DNA of 64,000 nucleotides from Tanypteryx hageni (GCA_028673005.1 CM054120.1:74945533-75009532), one strand, 5' to 3'. Numbered from the stretch's first letter, positions 1 to 12,438 are shown. Notes: a model not told the origin generated them from the letters alone. Numbers and translations: made by a program.

Positions 1-135
1 GCCCAAAACCTCCTTTCACATACACAGACATCAATCAAGAAAATAGTAAATAGTCACTAAAAACGTGTACTTCCGTTGAAATCTCGAATTCGATTTTTTC
101 ACGAATATAATACTTTCTCTATGCATGGGGAAGGT
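1..135 (+). mobile_element. ACTTTCTCC-family TIR element, right-end fragment
   Basis: Matches the right end of the complete copy at 33193-33866: the CA-rich stretch, the segment with TTCCGTTGAAATCTCGAATT, then CTTTCTCTAT and a decayed terminus (TGGGGAAGGTAA for GGAGAAAGT). The left part lies outside the window. Confidence 0.7.
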
Positions 136-1319
136 AATACAAAGAGGAGTCTTTCATTCAATGCTTGATAAATAATTAAAGCTCTTATTGTGTCAATATA
201 CTTAATTTTAATTTTTCCCGATAACAATATATCAGAAATCGATCGATTTCTTGCCGCTGCAGTCTAACTTTAGCTCCTGCAGATGTCCTGGGAAAGGGGC
301 AACGTTGTCAAATCACCCAAGAAAACGCACCGAGGGTGTAAGCTTTGGCAGCAGTTGTGCACAACATGGCAACTTTACAGAGATTGGTTTGATACCTCTT
401 TCAGAGCTCGTCCACTACTTTTTTCTTGCTTATCAGATCTCATGTTAGACAGCGCAGAATATAATTTGTTGATATTTATCTAGCAGGCGATTTATGTCAA
501 TTTTGTGATGTGATTATTTATCCACTCCAATTACGCTGGAAAATTATAACATCAATTATATTTTATCCAGTGTAAGTTAATATTTCCCGTCAGTCATGAA
601 CGGCAATCACGCAAGATAATTGAAAGCGTGGAAAGTTGAGTGCATTTTAATAATGTGCGTACGCGGCATACTTCGGTTTTCAGGTAAAATTTTCAATAAT
701 GAATAGATACGCAAATGCTGGGACATTTCATATCATTAAAAGCCATTACGAAAGAAGAGAAGGCGGAGAGATAAATGGATTTTTTTATTTTTAATGATTG
801 CTTTTATCGAAAATAAATATAGTGAAGCTGCAGCGGGCTTTTACGCAATAAAAGCGAAATAACAAACCGAGCGATCACAGCTGAAAGGAACCGATAGGTC
901 ACATGTGATGCAGCATTTAAAAATTTGTTAATTTTTTATTTCTCTAATAGATTCGGAAGCGATACTCTAATGAGAGTCCCATCCAAAATATTTGATTTCG
1001 TTATCCAGAAATGTAGGCGAAATTCAATTTCGTGGAAGGATAATTAATGAAAAATGTAAGGAAGTCCCCTAGAGGAGGAAAAGAATGAACTGTGGGTTAG
1101 GGAGGTATTGTATGGCTAGGTAATTGAAAGCTGGAATAATTTTCGAATCAATGCAAATAAGCTTTAATTCAACCGACATTTTCCGCCATATAATAAAATG
1201 CTTTTTATTACTACATCGAGTATAATGCGACCTTGGAAGTTGGATAACAAAATATGGGATCTTCATATTAAAAAAAAAGACAAACCCTTTCTTTTGTTAG
1301 AGAATTATGGCTGAAAAAA
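136..1319. other. Gene-free AT-rich DNA
   Basis: No gene, RNA or recognisable repeat. Short frames at 251-483 and 1069-1266 lack domains and consistent composition. Confidence 0.5.
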
Positions 1320-1528
1320 TTCCAGAATAAGTAATTAAGAATAAAAAATTGAAAAATTAAGTATTTTTTTCCTATAGCATCTCCAATAGTATCTACTTTC
1401 GGCTAATCACCATTGAAACCGGCTACATTGTAGCCATTTGGTTTTTTAGCCTTGTTACTGCAATTGGAGATACTTAAGACACGTACTTAATTTTTCAATA
1501 TTTTATACTTAAGTGCGTATTCTGGAAA
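1320..1528. mobile_element. Foldback (long hairpin) element, about 210 bp
   Basis: The left arm begins TTCCAGAATAAG and runs through ATTGAAAAATTAAGTA to ATCTCCAAT. The right arm contains the inverse of each block in the correct order, ending TATTCTGGAA. Arms are about 80 nt with mismatches and the centre holds a second hairpin (GGCTAC/GTAGCC). No coding. This fits a MITE; the superfamily is unknown. Confidence 0.65.
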
Positions 1529-1722
1529 ATGTAATGTTATCTACAATATAAATGTTTAGCCTTACAAACTCTTATTGTGCATTTTATGAAGTTATGCATT
1601 ATTTATTTTTTCCTGCTGTTTCGCTTCAGGAAAATGAATGAATTAAAAAAATCTCCACTTATTTTGTTTTATTACCTATATTCGCAGAAAATAAGGATTA
1701 TTAATGAAACGATACATGATAA

Positions 1723-1768
1723 AAACAGAAAATGTTGTGGACCGGTAGGGCAACAACATTTTCTGTTT
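1723..1768. repeat. Perfect 16-bp inverted repeat, 14-nt loop
   Basis: Arms at 1723-1738 and 1753-1768 (core CAGAAAATGTTGT and its inverse) pair perfectly around GGACCGGTAGGGCA. The stem is shorter than a typical microRNA precursor. It may be a protein-binding palindrome or the remnant of a small foldback element. Confidence 0.6.
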
Positions 1769-2392
1769 GTTCTTTGGGGAAAAATATTTAACTTCAATGG
1801 ATCTCCCAGGCATTGAGGAATTTAGAGGTATCGTTCCGTTTAAAAATGCCGAGAACTAACAGGAGTCATTACATCAATACTTCAGTAATAGTTATGACAG
1901 CAATATCAGATCTATCGTTTACAACAGAAGCAGAAACACAGAATTTCATCCAATCCCAGGAAATATTCTAAAAGCTTTTGAACGATTCCTCTCCAAACAT
2001 AGACGAAGTTGCGCTTGAGGTATACGCGTGCCAAATAGCAGTTTTATAGCTCTTCAGCTATGAGAGTTATCCCAACTCCAAACTCTGAACCCAGAAATAA
2101 ATTAAGGCGTGAAAGCAAAGTTAGATAAAAGTTGTGGCAGTTACGGAAACGTTTGACCTATAAAAAAATCTCAACCAGTTTTCTCAAAAAAACCATTAAA
2201 CACTTTCACTTCATCGATCGTCTCAAGTTACCAAGTCGTCTTCGAGACGTCTTAAAACAGGGGCTGGCCACCTTTTCTACGTGGCCGCATTGCAATTTGG
2301 CAATGCTTCGGCGGGTCGGATTATACCTTATATAGGACACTAACTAGAGATTCTGAGGTATCATATCAATAAAAAAAAGACTTACCGTATAT
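1769..2392. other. Gene-free DNA
   Basis: Nothing recognisable. The small frame at 2132-2335 shows no domain. Confidence 0.45.
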
Positions 2393-2394
2393 AC

Positions 2395-3481
2395 TCATGT
2401 ATAGTTCGAGTTTTTAAGACCAAATTTTTGTGCAAAAAAATTGGGGGTCGAACTATACACGAGTAATACTTTTGAGGGTTTAAAATCTCGGATCTAAAAA
2501 ATTATCTTTTTAAAAATATCATAATAAAAATCAAGATATTTTTTGGTCACCCACCTCGCTGACTTAACTTTTATGATATAGCTCCAAAACTTCCTATTTA
2601 CCTTTAATTTTTTTCGATTTTCATTAGAACTATCTTGTGTTTTTCATTTTTTTCTTTTTCGAAGACTTCTACACCTGTTCTGCATTATTTCGAAATTCTG
2701 ATTTGATTGCGACCCAGTAGTATTTTTCATTATTTTTTTATACGTTCTGTGGTGGGTTGTAGTGCATTTTAACCAAAATTCGTAATGTAACCATTATACT
2801 GACCTTTTGTCGTCGTAATGTTGTTACGTGAATACTAAAGCCTGTCTCATATTCACCGATTGTTTTCTTGATTTCTATTAATATCTTTCTTGCGTCTTAT
2901 AACAACAGGTGAGTTGGAATGAATTATATTGAAAGTGTCATTGACTACGTTACTTCAACAACTTGGATAAAAATGAATAACTTTGTAACATTCCAGTCTT
3001 CCTACTACTTCGATAACCCACCAAAGGATTTCCACTACAAAGTCGTTCTAAAGGCGTTACGTCATCTATTGACCATTAGGAATATGGTACGTAATTCTAC
3101 GTTCGTTATATAAGCTTCATTTTCGTCTATTTTCTAGAAATTCTGCCACCATTCGTATGTCACATCTCGTAGTTAAAAAGTAATAAATATTTTTCTTCTC
3201 AAGATCGTGCAATAGGTTTACGATGTTTACAATTTATTATTAGTATAGTATTACTATGATACTAAAATCTGTTGAAAACCAAGATCGTTCTATATACTTC
3301 GATTGTGAGCTTCGAGATATCGAAACGAAAAATGTCGATCCTCACGGAAATCTAGGGTAAAAGAGTAAGTAGAAAGCTAGGGTCGAATTATACACGAGTG
3401 ATATGAAAAAATCTAATATTTTCGCCGAGAAATCGGAGGTCGAACTATACACGGAGTCAAACTATACACGAGTATATACGG
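2395..3481. mobile_element. TIR DNA transposon, non-autonomous, about 1.09 kb, TA target site
   Basis: Both ends read CCGTATATACTC followed by G/ATGTATAGTT in inverted orientation, and each is flanked by TA (2393-2394 and 3482-3483), as in Tc1/mariner/pogo-type insertions. The subterminal regions repeat the motif ACTATACACGAGT several times in both orientations. The interior shows no transposase; the frame at 2919-3113 is unrecognised. Confidence 0.75.
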
Positions 3482-4101
3482 TAATTAGGTTTTTAGAGTT
3501 ATTATTTCAATCTCAGGTGTTTTATTGTCGTAATTCGAATGTATACTACATGAATTTGTGTGTAAAATTTTACGAATATCTTTTCAGCCATGACATCGCG
3601 GGCCGCATACAATCTTCTCTGGAGGCGCTCGCCAGCGTCTTATAGTATTTCCGTAACGCGAAGGGGATTCCTTGATCTGTCGGACTAAAAAACGTCTCCG
3701 AAGGCTAAATCCTTCTCTGTCCCCCACCCTTATCAAAAACGTCAGATAACCGTCCGTGCGTTCCGTGTGGAATGATCAACTGAGAGAGGCGATGGTATAT
3801 GGAGGGGAAGGAACCATACGCGGTAAGGTTCGGCGAAACGCAGTCGGGAGGGGAAGGATGCGAAGGACACCGGCTAAGCATTCAAGGCTACCGCAAAAAG
3901 CAGCGGGGGGCGCGAGAGATACAGAGGGGCGGGGGTGAAAAGGAGCGGTGGATATCACGAGGGAATACAGACAACCCGTTCTAAAAGGCGCGGTATCCTA
4001 CATACGAAGACTCCAGAGTCCGGAAGTTTAACAAGTCCGGATTCTCGTTATCGTAACTCCCCCCTCCCCTCCCCCCGACCGACTAGATTGCTCTCCCGCC
4101 C

Positions 4102-4145
4102 CCCCCCCCTTCCTTTTCCTCTCTCTCTCTCCCTCTCTTTCTCTA
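4102..4145. repeat. CT/GA tract upstream of the putative promoter
   Basis: An almost pure pyrimidine run (C-rich, then CTCTCT, then CTTTCTCT) about 160-200 bp upstream of the candidate start site at 4304. GAGA-type repeats are bound by GAGA factor at insect promoters, so it may be functional, but such tracts are common elsewhere in this window. Confidence 0.5.
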
Positions 4146-4261
4146 TCAATGTCGTATTCCGACAGTCTCTCACATGTTAAACGGGAAGAGAGAGGAAGTG
4201 CGTCGCCGAGAGAACGACTCGACAGAGCAAACACGAGCGCGCACGCTAAGCGAGATTTCCC

Positions 4262-4335
4262 GTAGCTCAGCTGACTCGAGCGGCTGTTTCGCACGGAGGT
4301 GTCAGTACGACGTCGCTAGTGTTGTGGAAGGGACG
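4262..4335 (+). promoter_or_regulatory. Candidate TATA-less core promoter (Inr + DPE) of the ceramidase gene
   Basis: TCAGT at 4302-4306 matches the arthropod initiator, with A+1 at 4304. GGACG at 4331-4335 fits the DPE consensus RGWYV at exactly +28 to +32, the required spacing. No TATA box is seen at -30. The site sits in a locally GC- and CpG-richer block, with a CT (GAGA-type) tract about 160-200 bp upstream. It is on the same strand as, and 4.2 kb before, the ceramidase start codon. No RNA evidence is available, so the link to the gene is inference. Confidence 0.5.
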
Positions 4336-4441
4336 CGAGTTTTTCTTCGGCGAGAGTGGACAACATCACGCTACAAGTTGATTGGGTTTCCGGAGGGGGA
4401 TCCAGAGTGATACGAAGCTGAGTGGTTTAGCTGCGTTCCCG
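4304..4441 (+). other. Candidate non-coding first exon (5'UTR) of neutral ceramidase
   Basis: The ceramidase start codon lies 25 bp after a splice acceptor, so an upstream non-coding exon must exist. The best place for it is downstream of the Inr/DPE at 4304. Possible donors are G|GTAACG with GT at 4442 and C|GTAAGA with GT at 4494; the second has the better consensus and would extend the exon to 4493. The segment has short ATG-started frames only and no sign of coding. Confidence 0.4.
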
Positions 4442-4588
4442 GTAACGTCGAGTACTTCGTCTGCCTTTGGAGGTTCGTGTAATGTGCATCCCCGTAAGAG
4501 AAGGAGAATGATCTGTCTACATTATTTCATGCATTATATTACGGCTGAAATTTATTCGGAGGAAATATTTTTACGTATATTTAGCATC

Positions 4589-4590
<2 letters not shown>

Positions 4591-4629
<39 letters not shown>

Positions 4630-4659
4630 TATATATATATATACATACATACATACGTG

Positions 4660-4705
<46 letters not shown>

Positions 4706-4817
4706 GATATACATACATTTTCGGACATACACGCACATATACATAAATTTACATATATATTCGTACATATTCATACATACATATGCATACTCATACATAC
4801 ATATAGGTACCTACATA
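4591..4817. repeat. (TA)n grading into (TACA)n microsatellite
   Basis: Pure TA runs at 4591-4620 and about 4663-4703, then ATAC-type units to about 4817. The tyrosine/isoleucine-rich frames here are artefacts. Confidence 0.95.
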
Positions 4818-4975
4818 CAGGGAGCGGAAATCTTACACCTGAGGCAAAAAGCAAAATGCTGCCTCAGTTAATAGCACATAGGTGTAGATCTGCGGTGACA
4901 TTGCAGCGATGTCGCTCCTAGAAAAGTATCATCTGAGGCGGTCGCCTCTTAAACCCACCTCACGCGAAGGCCCTG
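4818..4975. mobile_element. Small hAT-like non-autonomous element
   Basis: Begins CAGGG and ends CCCTG with an internal GAGGCGGTCGCCTC palindrome, as in hAT MITEs. The flanking octamers CCTACATA and TCTGTATA are only partly alike, so the 8-bp duplication is uncertain. 158 bp, non-coding. Confidence 0.5.
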
Positions 4976-7009
4976 TCTGTATATATGCCTGCATGTGTGT
5001 GTGTGTGTCGTCCGCTGTTTTTGGAAATCTCGACTTCGCGTCACATAGCAGTTTAGTTGACCAAAACAAACGATCTTAAATTCGCAACGTGAAACTTCTT
5101 ATTTTACGGCCGAAGGTGCAATATCAGATAATGATGGCATTTAGATAAAATAGCGCATTACAGAGCGGATGGGAGGACAGAACAGGTTATGCTACTGTTG
5201 CACTAGATACGCCTATTCCCGACACCCTATTTCGGTGGCCGGGTCCCGCCGGTTCAACAATTCGCTCTAGCCACGAGTTAATTTATATGCCAGCCGATGT
5301 CACGCCCTCATAACGGTGTCGCCGGCTCGAATTCCCGTAATTCCCGACCCTCCGAACGATCGGGACGAAGCTTGGACCGACTGCCGAAACGCTTTTGAAT
5401 TTCTCGTATGATTCTAAGATATGTACGAGATTGTGTGGAAGTGACGTCAGGCGCCAATCCAAAGGAGCGGAAGGATGACGACGAGGAAGAAGAAATTAAT
5501 CTCCGACGTACATATACTATCGTTTAAATATCATGCAGTTAACTACGTTTTTCATCATACGAAGCGATTTAGTAGGTTAGACGACGGCTTCTATAGTCTG
5601 GACAAATAAGACGCGCAATGCGAACTTTGATACGTGATCGACGTTAGAATTACGTCAGAATAAGTAGTTATGAGATATAGTTTATAGAAGGAACCAAACG
5701 GCTTTTATGTGGGAAAACTTTTACGTGAGCGCCGGTTCTCAGAAAAAAACATTTTCTCCTTTATACTAAAATAATTTGCTTATAGTGAATCATTTGAAGT
5801 TGGATTTATTTTGGTAAACTTGCGTCAATTCGCCTATTTTCAGTTGCCTTCCGCAATATTCTACCAGTTAAACTGTGGAAAATCTTATAAAAACAGCAAA
5901 TGTTTATTTTATGTTACCCTTCACCGTTTCAATTCATCGTACATACACTCGGGGAATGACAAAATTCTCATCGATCCGGTTTCATTTGAATAGGCGATTT
6001 TAGTGAAAGTTAGTCATTGATGTATTTCAACATTCATTGACCATTTTAGGAGTTGATTACCTTGAAGTTACCCAAAGAACCGTGACCTATAATCTCTTCT
6101 GAATAAGATGTTGAGGTCTCAGAGAGATGATACGACTTAACTGCGAGTCTTGTGTTTGTATCAAAATGAAGGATTTTGAGAAGCTATAAAATGATCACAG
6201 GTAGTAGTCAAACCTTATTATCTAAACCAAAATCCAATTGATCCATTCTAATCTTCGACCTTGAAGTTATTCCTTCATTATGAATTACCTCACGAAAAAG
6301 TGAGCCCTTGAAAATTTCAGCATAAAATCCATTCAGCATGAATAAGGCAGGTACTGTAGTTTTTAAATAGTTGCAAGTCGTTACAGAAAGAAAAGAAGAA
6401 AAAAATGATGGCAAAATAGTTTTGTTGATAGCTTATGACTTCAGGGATAGTGAACGGTCACAGATAACAGAAGAAAGATAAGATAGCAAAGTTCAAATAC
6501 CATTTTTTGCGAATATCAAATCTTATTCATTGAAGAGATAAATTTAATATGAGAGCGCATTCTTATCATTCACGGAAAAATTAATTATTCTTTTAAACTT
6601 TATAACTTTTTAATGTTACATCGATGCTAAAACATCTGCGCTTTATCACGTGAACCGCAATTAAATGCAAGGACGGTAGAAACACATCAGTTGGGGAAGG
6701 TAAAACGTTTCCACGCTAACGAAGAAATAAATAGACTTCTACGAGCAAAAAAAAACACTCCTTTTTGAAAAATATCTCTCGAAAATGGCGTATAAGGGAT
6801 TCGTTTACGGAAGTGCATAACTCATGGGCAAGAACGAAAACTCATTTATGCGACAGACTATTACCAACAGAAAAGGATAAGTATAAGAAGTGATGGGGCA
6901 ATCTGTGAAATACTTCCCTATTCACGAAGGACATTTAAACCGTAAAAAGCGCCTTGGATCAGAAATTACTTTTTATATTTCTCAATGGGATTGCGCACTT
7001 CAACATGCA

Positions 7010-7021
7010 TGCGCATGCGCT
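7010..7021. promoter_or_regulatory. NRF-1/Ewg-type palindrome TGCGCATGCGCT
   Basis: Perfect GCGCATGCGC core (7011-7020), preceded by ATGCAT. This is the consensus for the NRF-1/erect wing family. It lies 1.45 kb upstream of coding exon 1 in AT-rich DNA, where chance CpG palindromes are uncommon. Function is unproven. Confidence 0.35.
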
Positions 7022-8486
7022 GACATTTTAGCCATTCGATAGGAATTTCCAACTTCTGTCGAAAGGAAGTAAAATGCAGACATGCATAGTCGGGACAATC
7101 ACAATTTACGAGCCTGCGCGTGGGAAGTTTCCAAGTGATTTACGAACATTTTTATAAGTTTAATAAGGTTTTGCAACGCTAATCTCCTGAATCTGTCGGA
7201 GATGAATTTTCTGCTAAGACAAACGATCGACAATCGGATTTTCGCCTTGGAGAGGAAATTAAGTCTCATCCGCTTTGAGAGGTAATTATAAGTTTCATCT
7301 ACTTCGTGTAATTGATACACATTTCATGCGTGTACAAAGTCCTCCTTTTTCGAGTAATATATAGAGAGTAGTAAAACGCCTAAGAATGAGAACTATATTT
7401 TATACGGTTTTGCTGATGTTATTACCACTCCAGGCTTTGACTGATGTATTTCGCAACACTGATGTTGGAGCTAGTATGAGTTGACCGTGGGTGCTCGAGC
7501 AACCTCCCTTTCCCCTCCCCCCCCCCCAAACCAGACGTTACGAGTGTTCGTATTGTTGAACTTCGCCTGTTCATCGAAGCGAGGAAAACGTAGGGCGGTC
7601 CACTATTGACCGTATAATATAATTCCTTTGGGAAAAAAATATTTTTCACTTTGTATGAAAGTCGTTCAAATTCATTCGAAACTTTTGCTCAGCCTCCGAT
7701 AAACTTCCTACTTCACCGTTTCGTAACGACACGTATTGCATGAGCTTTCTAAATTTGTATGGTGTTCACCGAATCTATTATGGATGCAGTTTTATTGGAC
7801 ATTTCTTTTTCCCACAAAAAAGTTAGATTTCAAACTGTTCAATTTTCTGCCAAGAAAAATCGTTTTCCACAGTGAAATACAGTATTACAAAAATTTGATC
7901 CTTTTAGGGCATTTTGGCATTGCGATAACGGAGATAAATTTGACCGTCGAACGCATGTGTTTTGAATAAATATAAAAGATTTTAACTAAAGAAGCATCGT
8001 TAGAAAATGCACCAAAGTATTTACAATCTTTAATTAAAAAATACACCGCGGAAGCCTTACGTCAGCCAACAAAAATTTAGACGAGAAAAGTATACAAAAT
8101 GAGAAAATTAAGGAGAGACGAATGAAAATTTTCTAAATCGCAATAACAATTGGTAGTTTAATAAACACAAGCAACATTTATCTATCTATCCTCCTTGGCG
8201 AGAAAAAAAGGGTGCTCGTTCCTTTTCCCATTTCTCAGCTCAATGATTTACGGACTACAGCGAAGGTTTTGATAGCCTCATCCTCGTTCATGTGGGATGG
8301 GTCGTGCCACTAAATGACAATCGTTTGTGTAAGTTGACGTCGCGACACTGCATGCAAAATAATATAACCTGTGAAACATATTTTTGCATGTTCGAAAGCA
8401 CAGGGGACTGGTCAAGTGTAAAACGTCATCAAAAACCGATCGATTTCCTTTTTTTCTGCAGGTCTCGTTTAATCCTATACGTAAAG

Positions 8487-8621
8487 ATGATGGGAGGAAT
8501 GTTTGGAGCAGCTGCCTTCGTCCTATTGGCTTCCACGCTTTTGGTATCGTCGACCTCGGCCAAGTACGACATTGGAGTGGGCATCGCAGATGTCACGGGA
8601 CCAGCAGCGGAAGTGACGTTT
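8487..8621 (+). CDS. CDase: Neutral ceramidase coding exon 1: start codon and signal peptide
   Basis: Encodes 45 residues. Two adjacent ATGs (8487 and 8490) open the frame; the first has A at -3. Residues 1 to about 25 are a signal peptide: a short polar start, a hydrophobic core rich in A, L and V, and a likely cut after SSTSA, so the mature chain starts KYDIGVG, the usual opening of the ceramidase domain. A pyrimidine-rich tract and acceptor AG at 8460-8461 precede it, so 8462-8486 is 5'UTR and the exon is not the first of the gene. The donor is GTATGT at 8622. The upstream frame stays open to 8292, but an ATG there would carry no signal peptide and would cross the acceptor, so I reject it. 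Confidence 0.92.
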
Positions 8622-11600
8622 GTATGTGAGAAAAACCTCTCAATGATTCATTCATCCCTATAGGAAAAATAATCAAAGCGGAAACGTCGCCTATTGACGG
8701 TGCACTGACTCCGAATTAACAAGTCGAACGTGACTTTGAAAATGATTCCCAACCGGGGCGTCCGAGGTGATCGTTATAGATGACGCGAAAAACCTCTTTA
8801 AATAGTAAATCTACGATTTGAAAATTTTAATTGGTCATTGGGGCAGTAAATTTCCCTCTAATAAATCGACGATGATGTGCTGCCAACAAATGAATGCTTA
8901 GTTTTAAGATGGGAGTGTCGCCAAATTCTGCTTATTTATATAGGACAGGATGGTAAAAAATTATTGGGAACCTCGGAAATTTTAAGATTCAAAAGAGAAT
9001 TACTGAGGTCGCCTTATGGCTGGAATCCAATTCCACTAGCCATAAATACGTATTCGTATTACTAACTTCTTCGTAGCCACTAACGCTAATTATGAATAAA
9101 AGCAGCGTCCGCTTAACGTACGTCCAGTTAACGTACATCCGCCAATAAGTACGTCGTGTAATGATACCATATGTCCGTCCGTCCGTACATATTATTTGGC
9201 GTGCCGCCACATGTACAATGTAGCTGCGCGATGTACGGCCGGTCACCTTGACTTCTTGAGTTTTGCTTATGCTTTTAAATTTTAAATAATTTTAGTAAAA
9301 ATTTTAATAATAATGGGTGATAAAATATAAAAAACGGCAACTCCTCGAAAGATACCCATATCGCCAACAAAATCAACCCCAGTCTCTTCCTGAATCTCTG
9401 GCTAAATTCCTCTCGAAATCCTCTGCTAAAATTCTCCTTTCCTCCTAGCAATAATTTTTCTTCTCCGCTATAACAACTCATCAACTACAGCAAGCAAATT
9501 GTAAAATATGATTTCGTATAAAAAATTATTTTGAAATCGGTATTTATCCATATTTATGTCGTTTGTATGCTTTAATTTATTGTTTACATGATTAAATTTA
9601 ACGTTTGTTTATAAATGTAGTGGTACAATATCCCAGATTAATTTTGGGTGAAAAAATTGATGAACCTGTAGGAGAACGCATTCTACATTTATATATATAA
9701 TAAATCGCCCTCCGCTTAACGTATCGTATATCCGATTAATGTACGCGTTTTCGAGAACGTAAACTGTACGTCAAGCGGACGTACTGTAGTTACAAAACAG
9801 AGGTACTGGAGAAATATGGCTCGTGGTTATAATACTCTCCAGTGTAATGGGCGTTTTGTGTTAATAATCAATTCCCCGTGGTTGCTCGCATAGTAACACG
9901 ATAGACAAAATGATAAAGCTAACATCTGAGGTAACATTTAGAAACAGTGAATATTCTACTATGAAACGATACCATAAGGTTAATTCTCAGACGAATTGTT
10001 TGAACCATATCGAAATCATATTTTGGAGCAATGAATTTGTTTACTAATAGACCCGACATATGAATCAAAAGTTGTGACAACAGCCTAGCAATAATATGTA
10101 ATAAATTATCAATAAAAAACTATTCACGGTACACTTGACGGCAATAAAGCGAAACAGTTATAGTACCACTTCACAAATATCCACGAAACCGACGTATCTT
10201 CACGAGTTCATAAGAATCGATAGCGATAAAACAACTCTATAGTTCATTGATCGTTAATTTTGCTATGGATAAAATATTTCACATTAGGGAATTAATCAGC
10301 CAAATTCCATCGAACAGTACAGTGCGATTGCATTTATGTTGATAATAAAATTTATTGCGATCCAAGGTTCGTTGAAACCTTGCCTCGTACCTTATCTATA
10401 TCGAGAGTGGCGAAATCTATGACGCACTCTCGCATAAATCGCCAGATTAGATAAAAGGCTTTTGCCGTCACGATTGGTTATTTGCTCTATTTTTTCAACG
10501 AACAAAATAATGTGGGTATCTTTCCGAGCCGTTCTTTTCGCAAAATCATATTAAAATAAAATTCGAAATCTATTTGAAGATAGCTAAAATTTTCGTACAA
10601 AAAAGTATTTTTATTTATTTATGTAACTCATAAACAGCCGTCACCAGCTTTTTTTACAACGAGATTAGTAAAAATAACAAGTGAGGGTAAAATTGCAGAG
10701 CAAACTACATAAGGCGCTTTTTTCACCGATTACTATCTTTCCAGCGGAGTAGAGAATTGCAGATGCGATGTATTTTTTGCTGCCCACATTTGTAGCAGCA
10801 AAACCCCTTTCAACGATTTTTAAAATCCATCTTGAAAATGTAGTTTATCCAAATTGCAGAGATCCAGAGGTATTTCCAGTACAAACGGACGGTCAGACAT
10901 AAACGCTTTGTTTTTAAGGATAAAAGATAGCTAACAATAAGCTCGCACACCATGCTCTTCGCAGGATTCGAATCTGTGACCCTATCCAGACATTTTAACC
11001 ACTCCTCTAACAATAATATAGAGAAGCGACACCTAGGTGAGACCGGAGTTAGTTAAGACAAATAGCTGGAGACAGAGGCTCCAATTCCTAGACGGAGGTG
11101 CTCAGATGGGGTAAATTGTTACAAAATCATTGGAGTAGGTCGAGATTCTTTCAACTTATCCCACGTAACTTAATTAATTTGCCATTAAGATTAACAATAG
11201 AGTGGGTAAAATATATGCACGATACGAGCGTCTTTGAATGACCCGAAATGACAGACAATCAAGCGTAGAGAAATGGAATACCAAGAGAAAGTCAACATTT
11301 CGTAGCCTCGAATTCATTCGAGATTTAGTGCCGTAGCTGTACCTACCTATGATCATGAGGGGAGGGATAGACCACAATGTAAAAGAAAATATGTTTTAGT
11401 AATTGCAGGAGTCGATATGTACAAATGAAAGGCTAATAGTGATTTTTATTTATAGAGTGCGTATGGAGCAGTGACATTCCCTGCCAGGCGCTTATGACGA
11501 ATTTCGGGATAGTATTGTAAAAGATAGTTAACGTGATAATAATCCACAATCTATCACGGATTATGTTATGAATAAATACGAAAATTAGCAAGCAAATGAG

Positions 11601-12225
11601 GAACGTGGGATGATGTATAGATGGCGGGTTCAATTGTAACATTCTATGCGCGATCGATATTCAACTGTCCAAGGAGCATACGAAAAAACCGGCGCAATAT
11701 ATATCCCAGAATCTTTGACAATCTGCATTTTTTAGTCCATACGATAATGTTCGTGATTATGTTCAGGCCCGTATTATCCAATAGGCACAGTAGGCATTGT
11801 GCCTAGGGCCTACGAAAACTAAAGGGCCAACGAAAAAATTTTGACCATTTTTTTTTGTTTGTATGATAAAAAATGTAACAAAGATATTTATACATCAAAT
11901 ATAGTCATAGTGTATATACAAAGAGGCAGAGTTATGTGAATGTCAAACTTTTTTTATAAGGTGAGAGAGCTTTTCGACATTTTTTCATTGCAAAATTTAC
12001 AATAACTCCTTCAAATAGTATTTTTCGCACAATCTCATTCTCAATAAAAAGTAGTGCAAGGGAAGACAAGCGTTATTGTCCTATGGTTATTCGGAGACAA
12101 TTTTTTATCAGCTTTAACTTCGAAAAAGAACGCTTCCCTTCACAATTCATTCCTAATATCTAGAATAAGTAGAATAAGTGTTCTTGAAAAATAAATAACA
12201 ATTTTCCCCAATTAAGTATCATCTT

Positions 12226-12263
<38 letters not shown>

Positions 12264-12438
12264 TTCTCTCTCTGTAGCTGAAGAAGGAGTATTTCCGAAA
12301 GCTTTACGTTTGTGATGTTTCTGTGTTTTTGTGTTATTTTACGTGTGTCGCTTCGACATCCCCGGGGCCTCGCCAACCTGAAGTCGTCTGATTGGTGAGT
12401 GCTCACTGGGTTTCCTCATCCCAACACCTTGTTGACAT

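Larger units (their letters stand above)
3580..5480. other. GC- and CpG-rich block around the putative promoter
   Basis: Compared with the AT-rich DNA on both sides, this block is clearly richer in G, C and CpG (for example 3730-4080, 4190-4500 and 5160-5480), interrupted by a TA/TACA microsatellite and a small hAT-like element. It contains the Inr/DPE pair at 4304. The short frames here differ in all six phases and none has a recognisable domain, so I regard the block as regulatory rather than coding. Confidence 0.45.
4442..8461 (+). other. Putative 5'UTR intron of neutral ceramidase
   Basis: Runs from the candidate donor (4442 or 4494) to the acceptor at 8461. It holds a TA/TACA microsatellite (4591-4817), a small hAT-like element (4818-4975), the end of the CpG-rich block (to about 5480) and an NRF-1-type palindrome (7010-7021). 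From 5480 to 7000 and from 7030 to 8440 I see only AT-rich DNA with no gene, RNA or recognised repeat. Confidence 0.4.

Noticed and set aside
8292..8486. Upstream extension of the ceramidase start
   Set aside because: It would read through the splice acceptor and pyrimidine tract at 8445-8461 and put 65 non-signal residues before a clear signal peptide.
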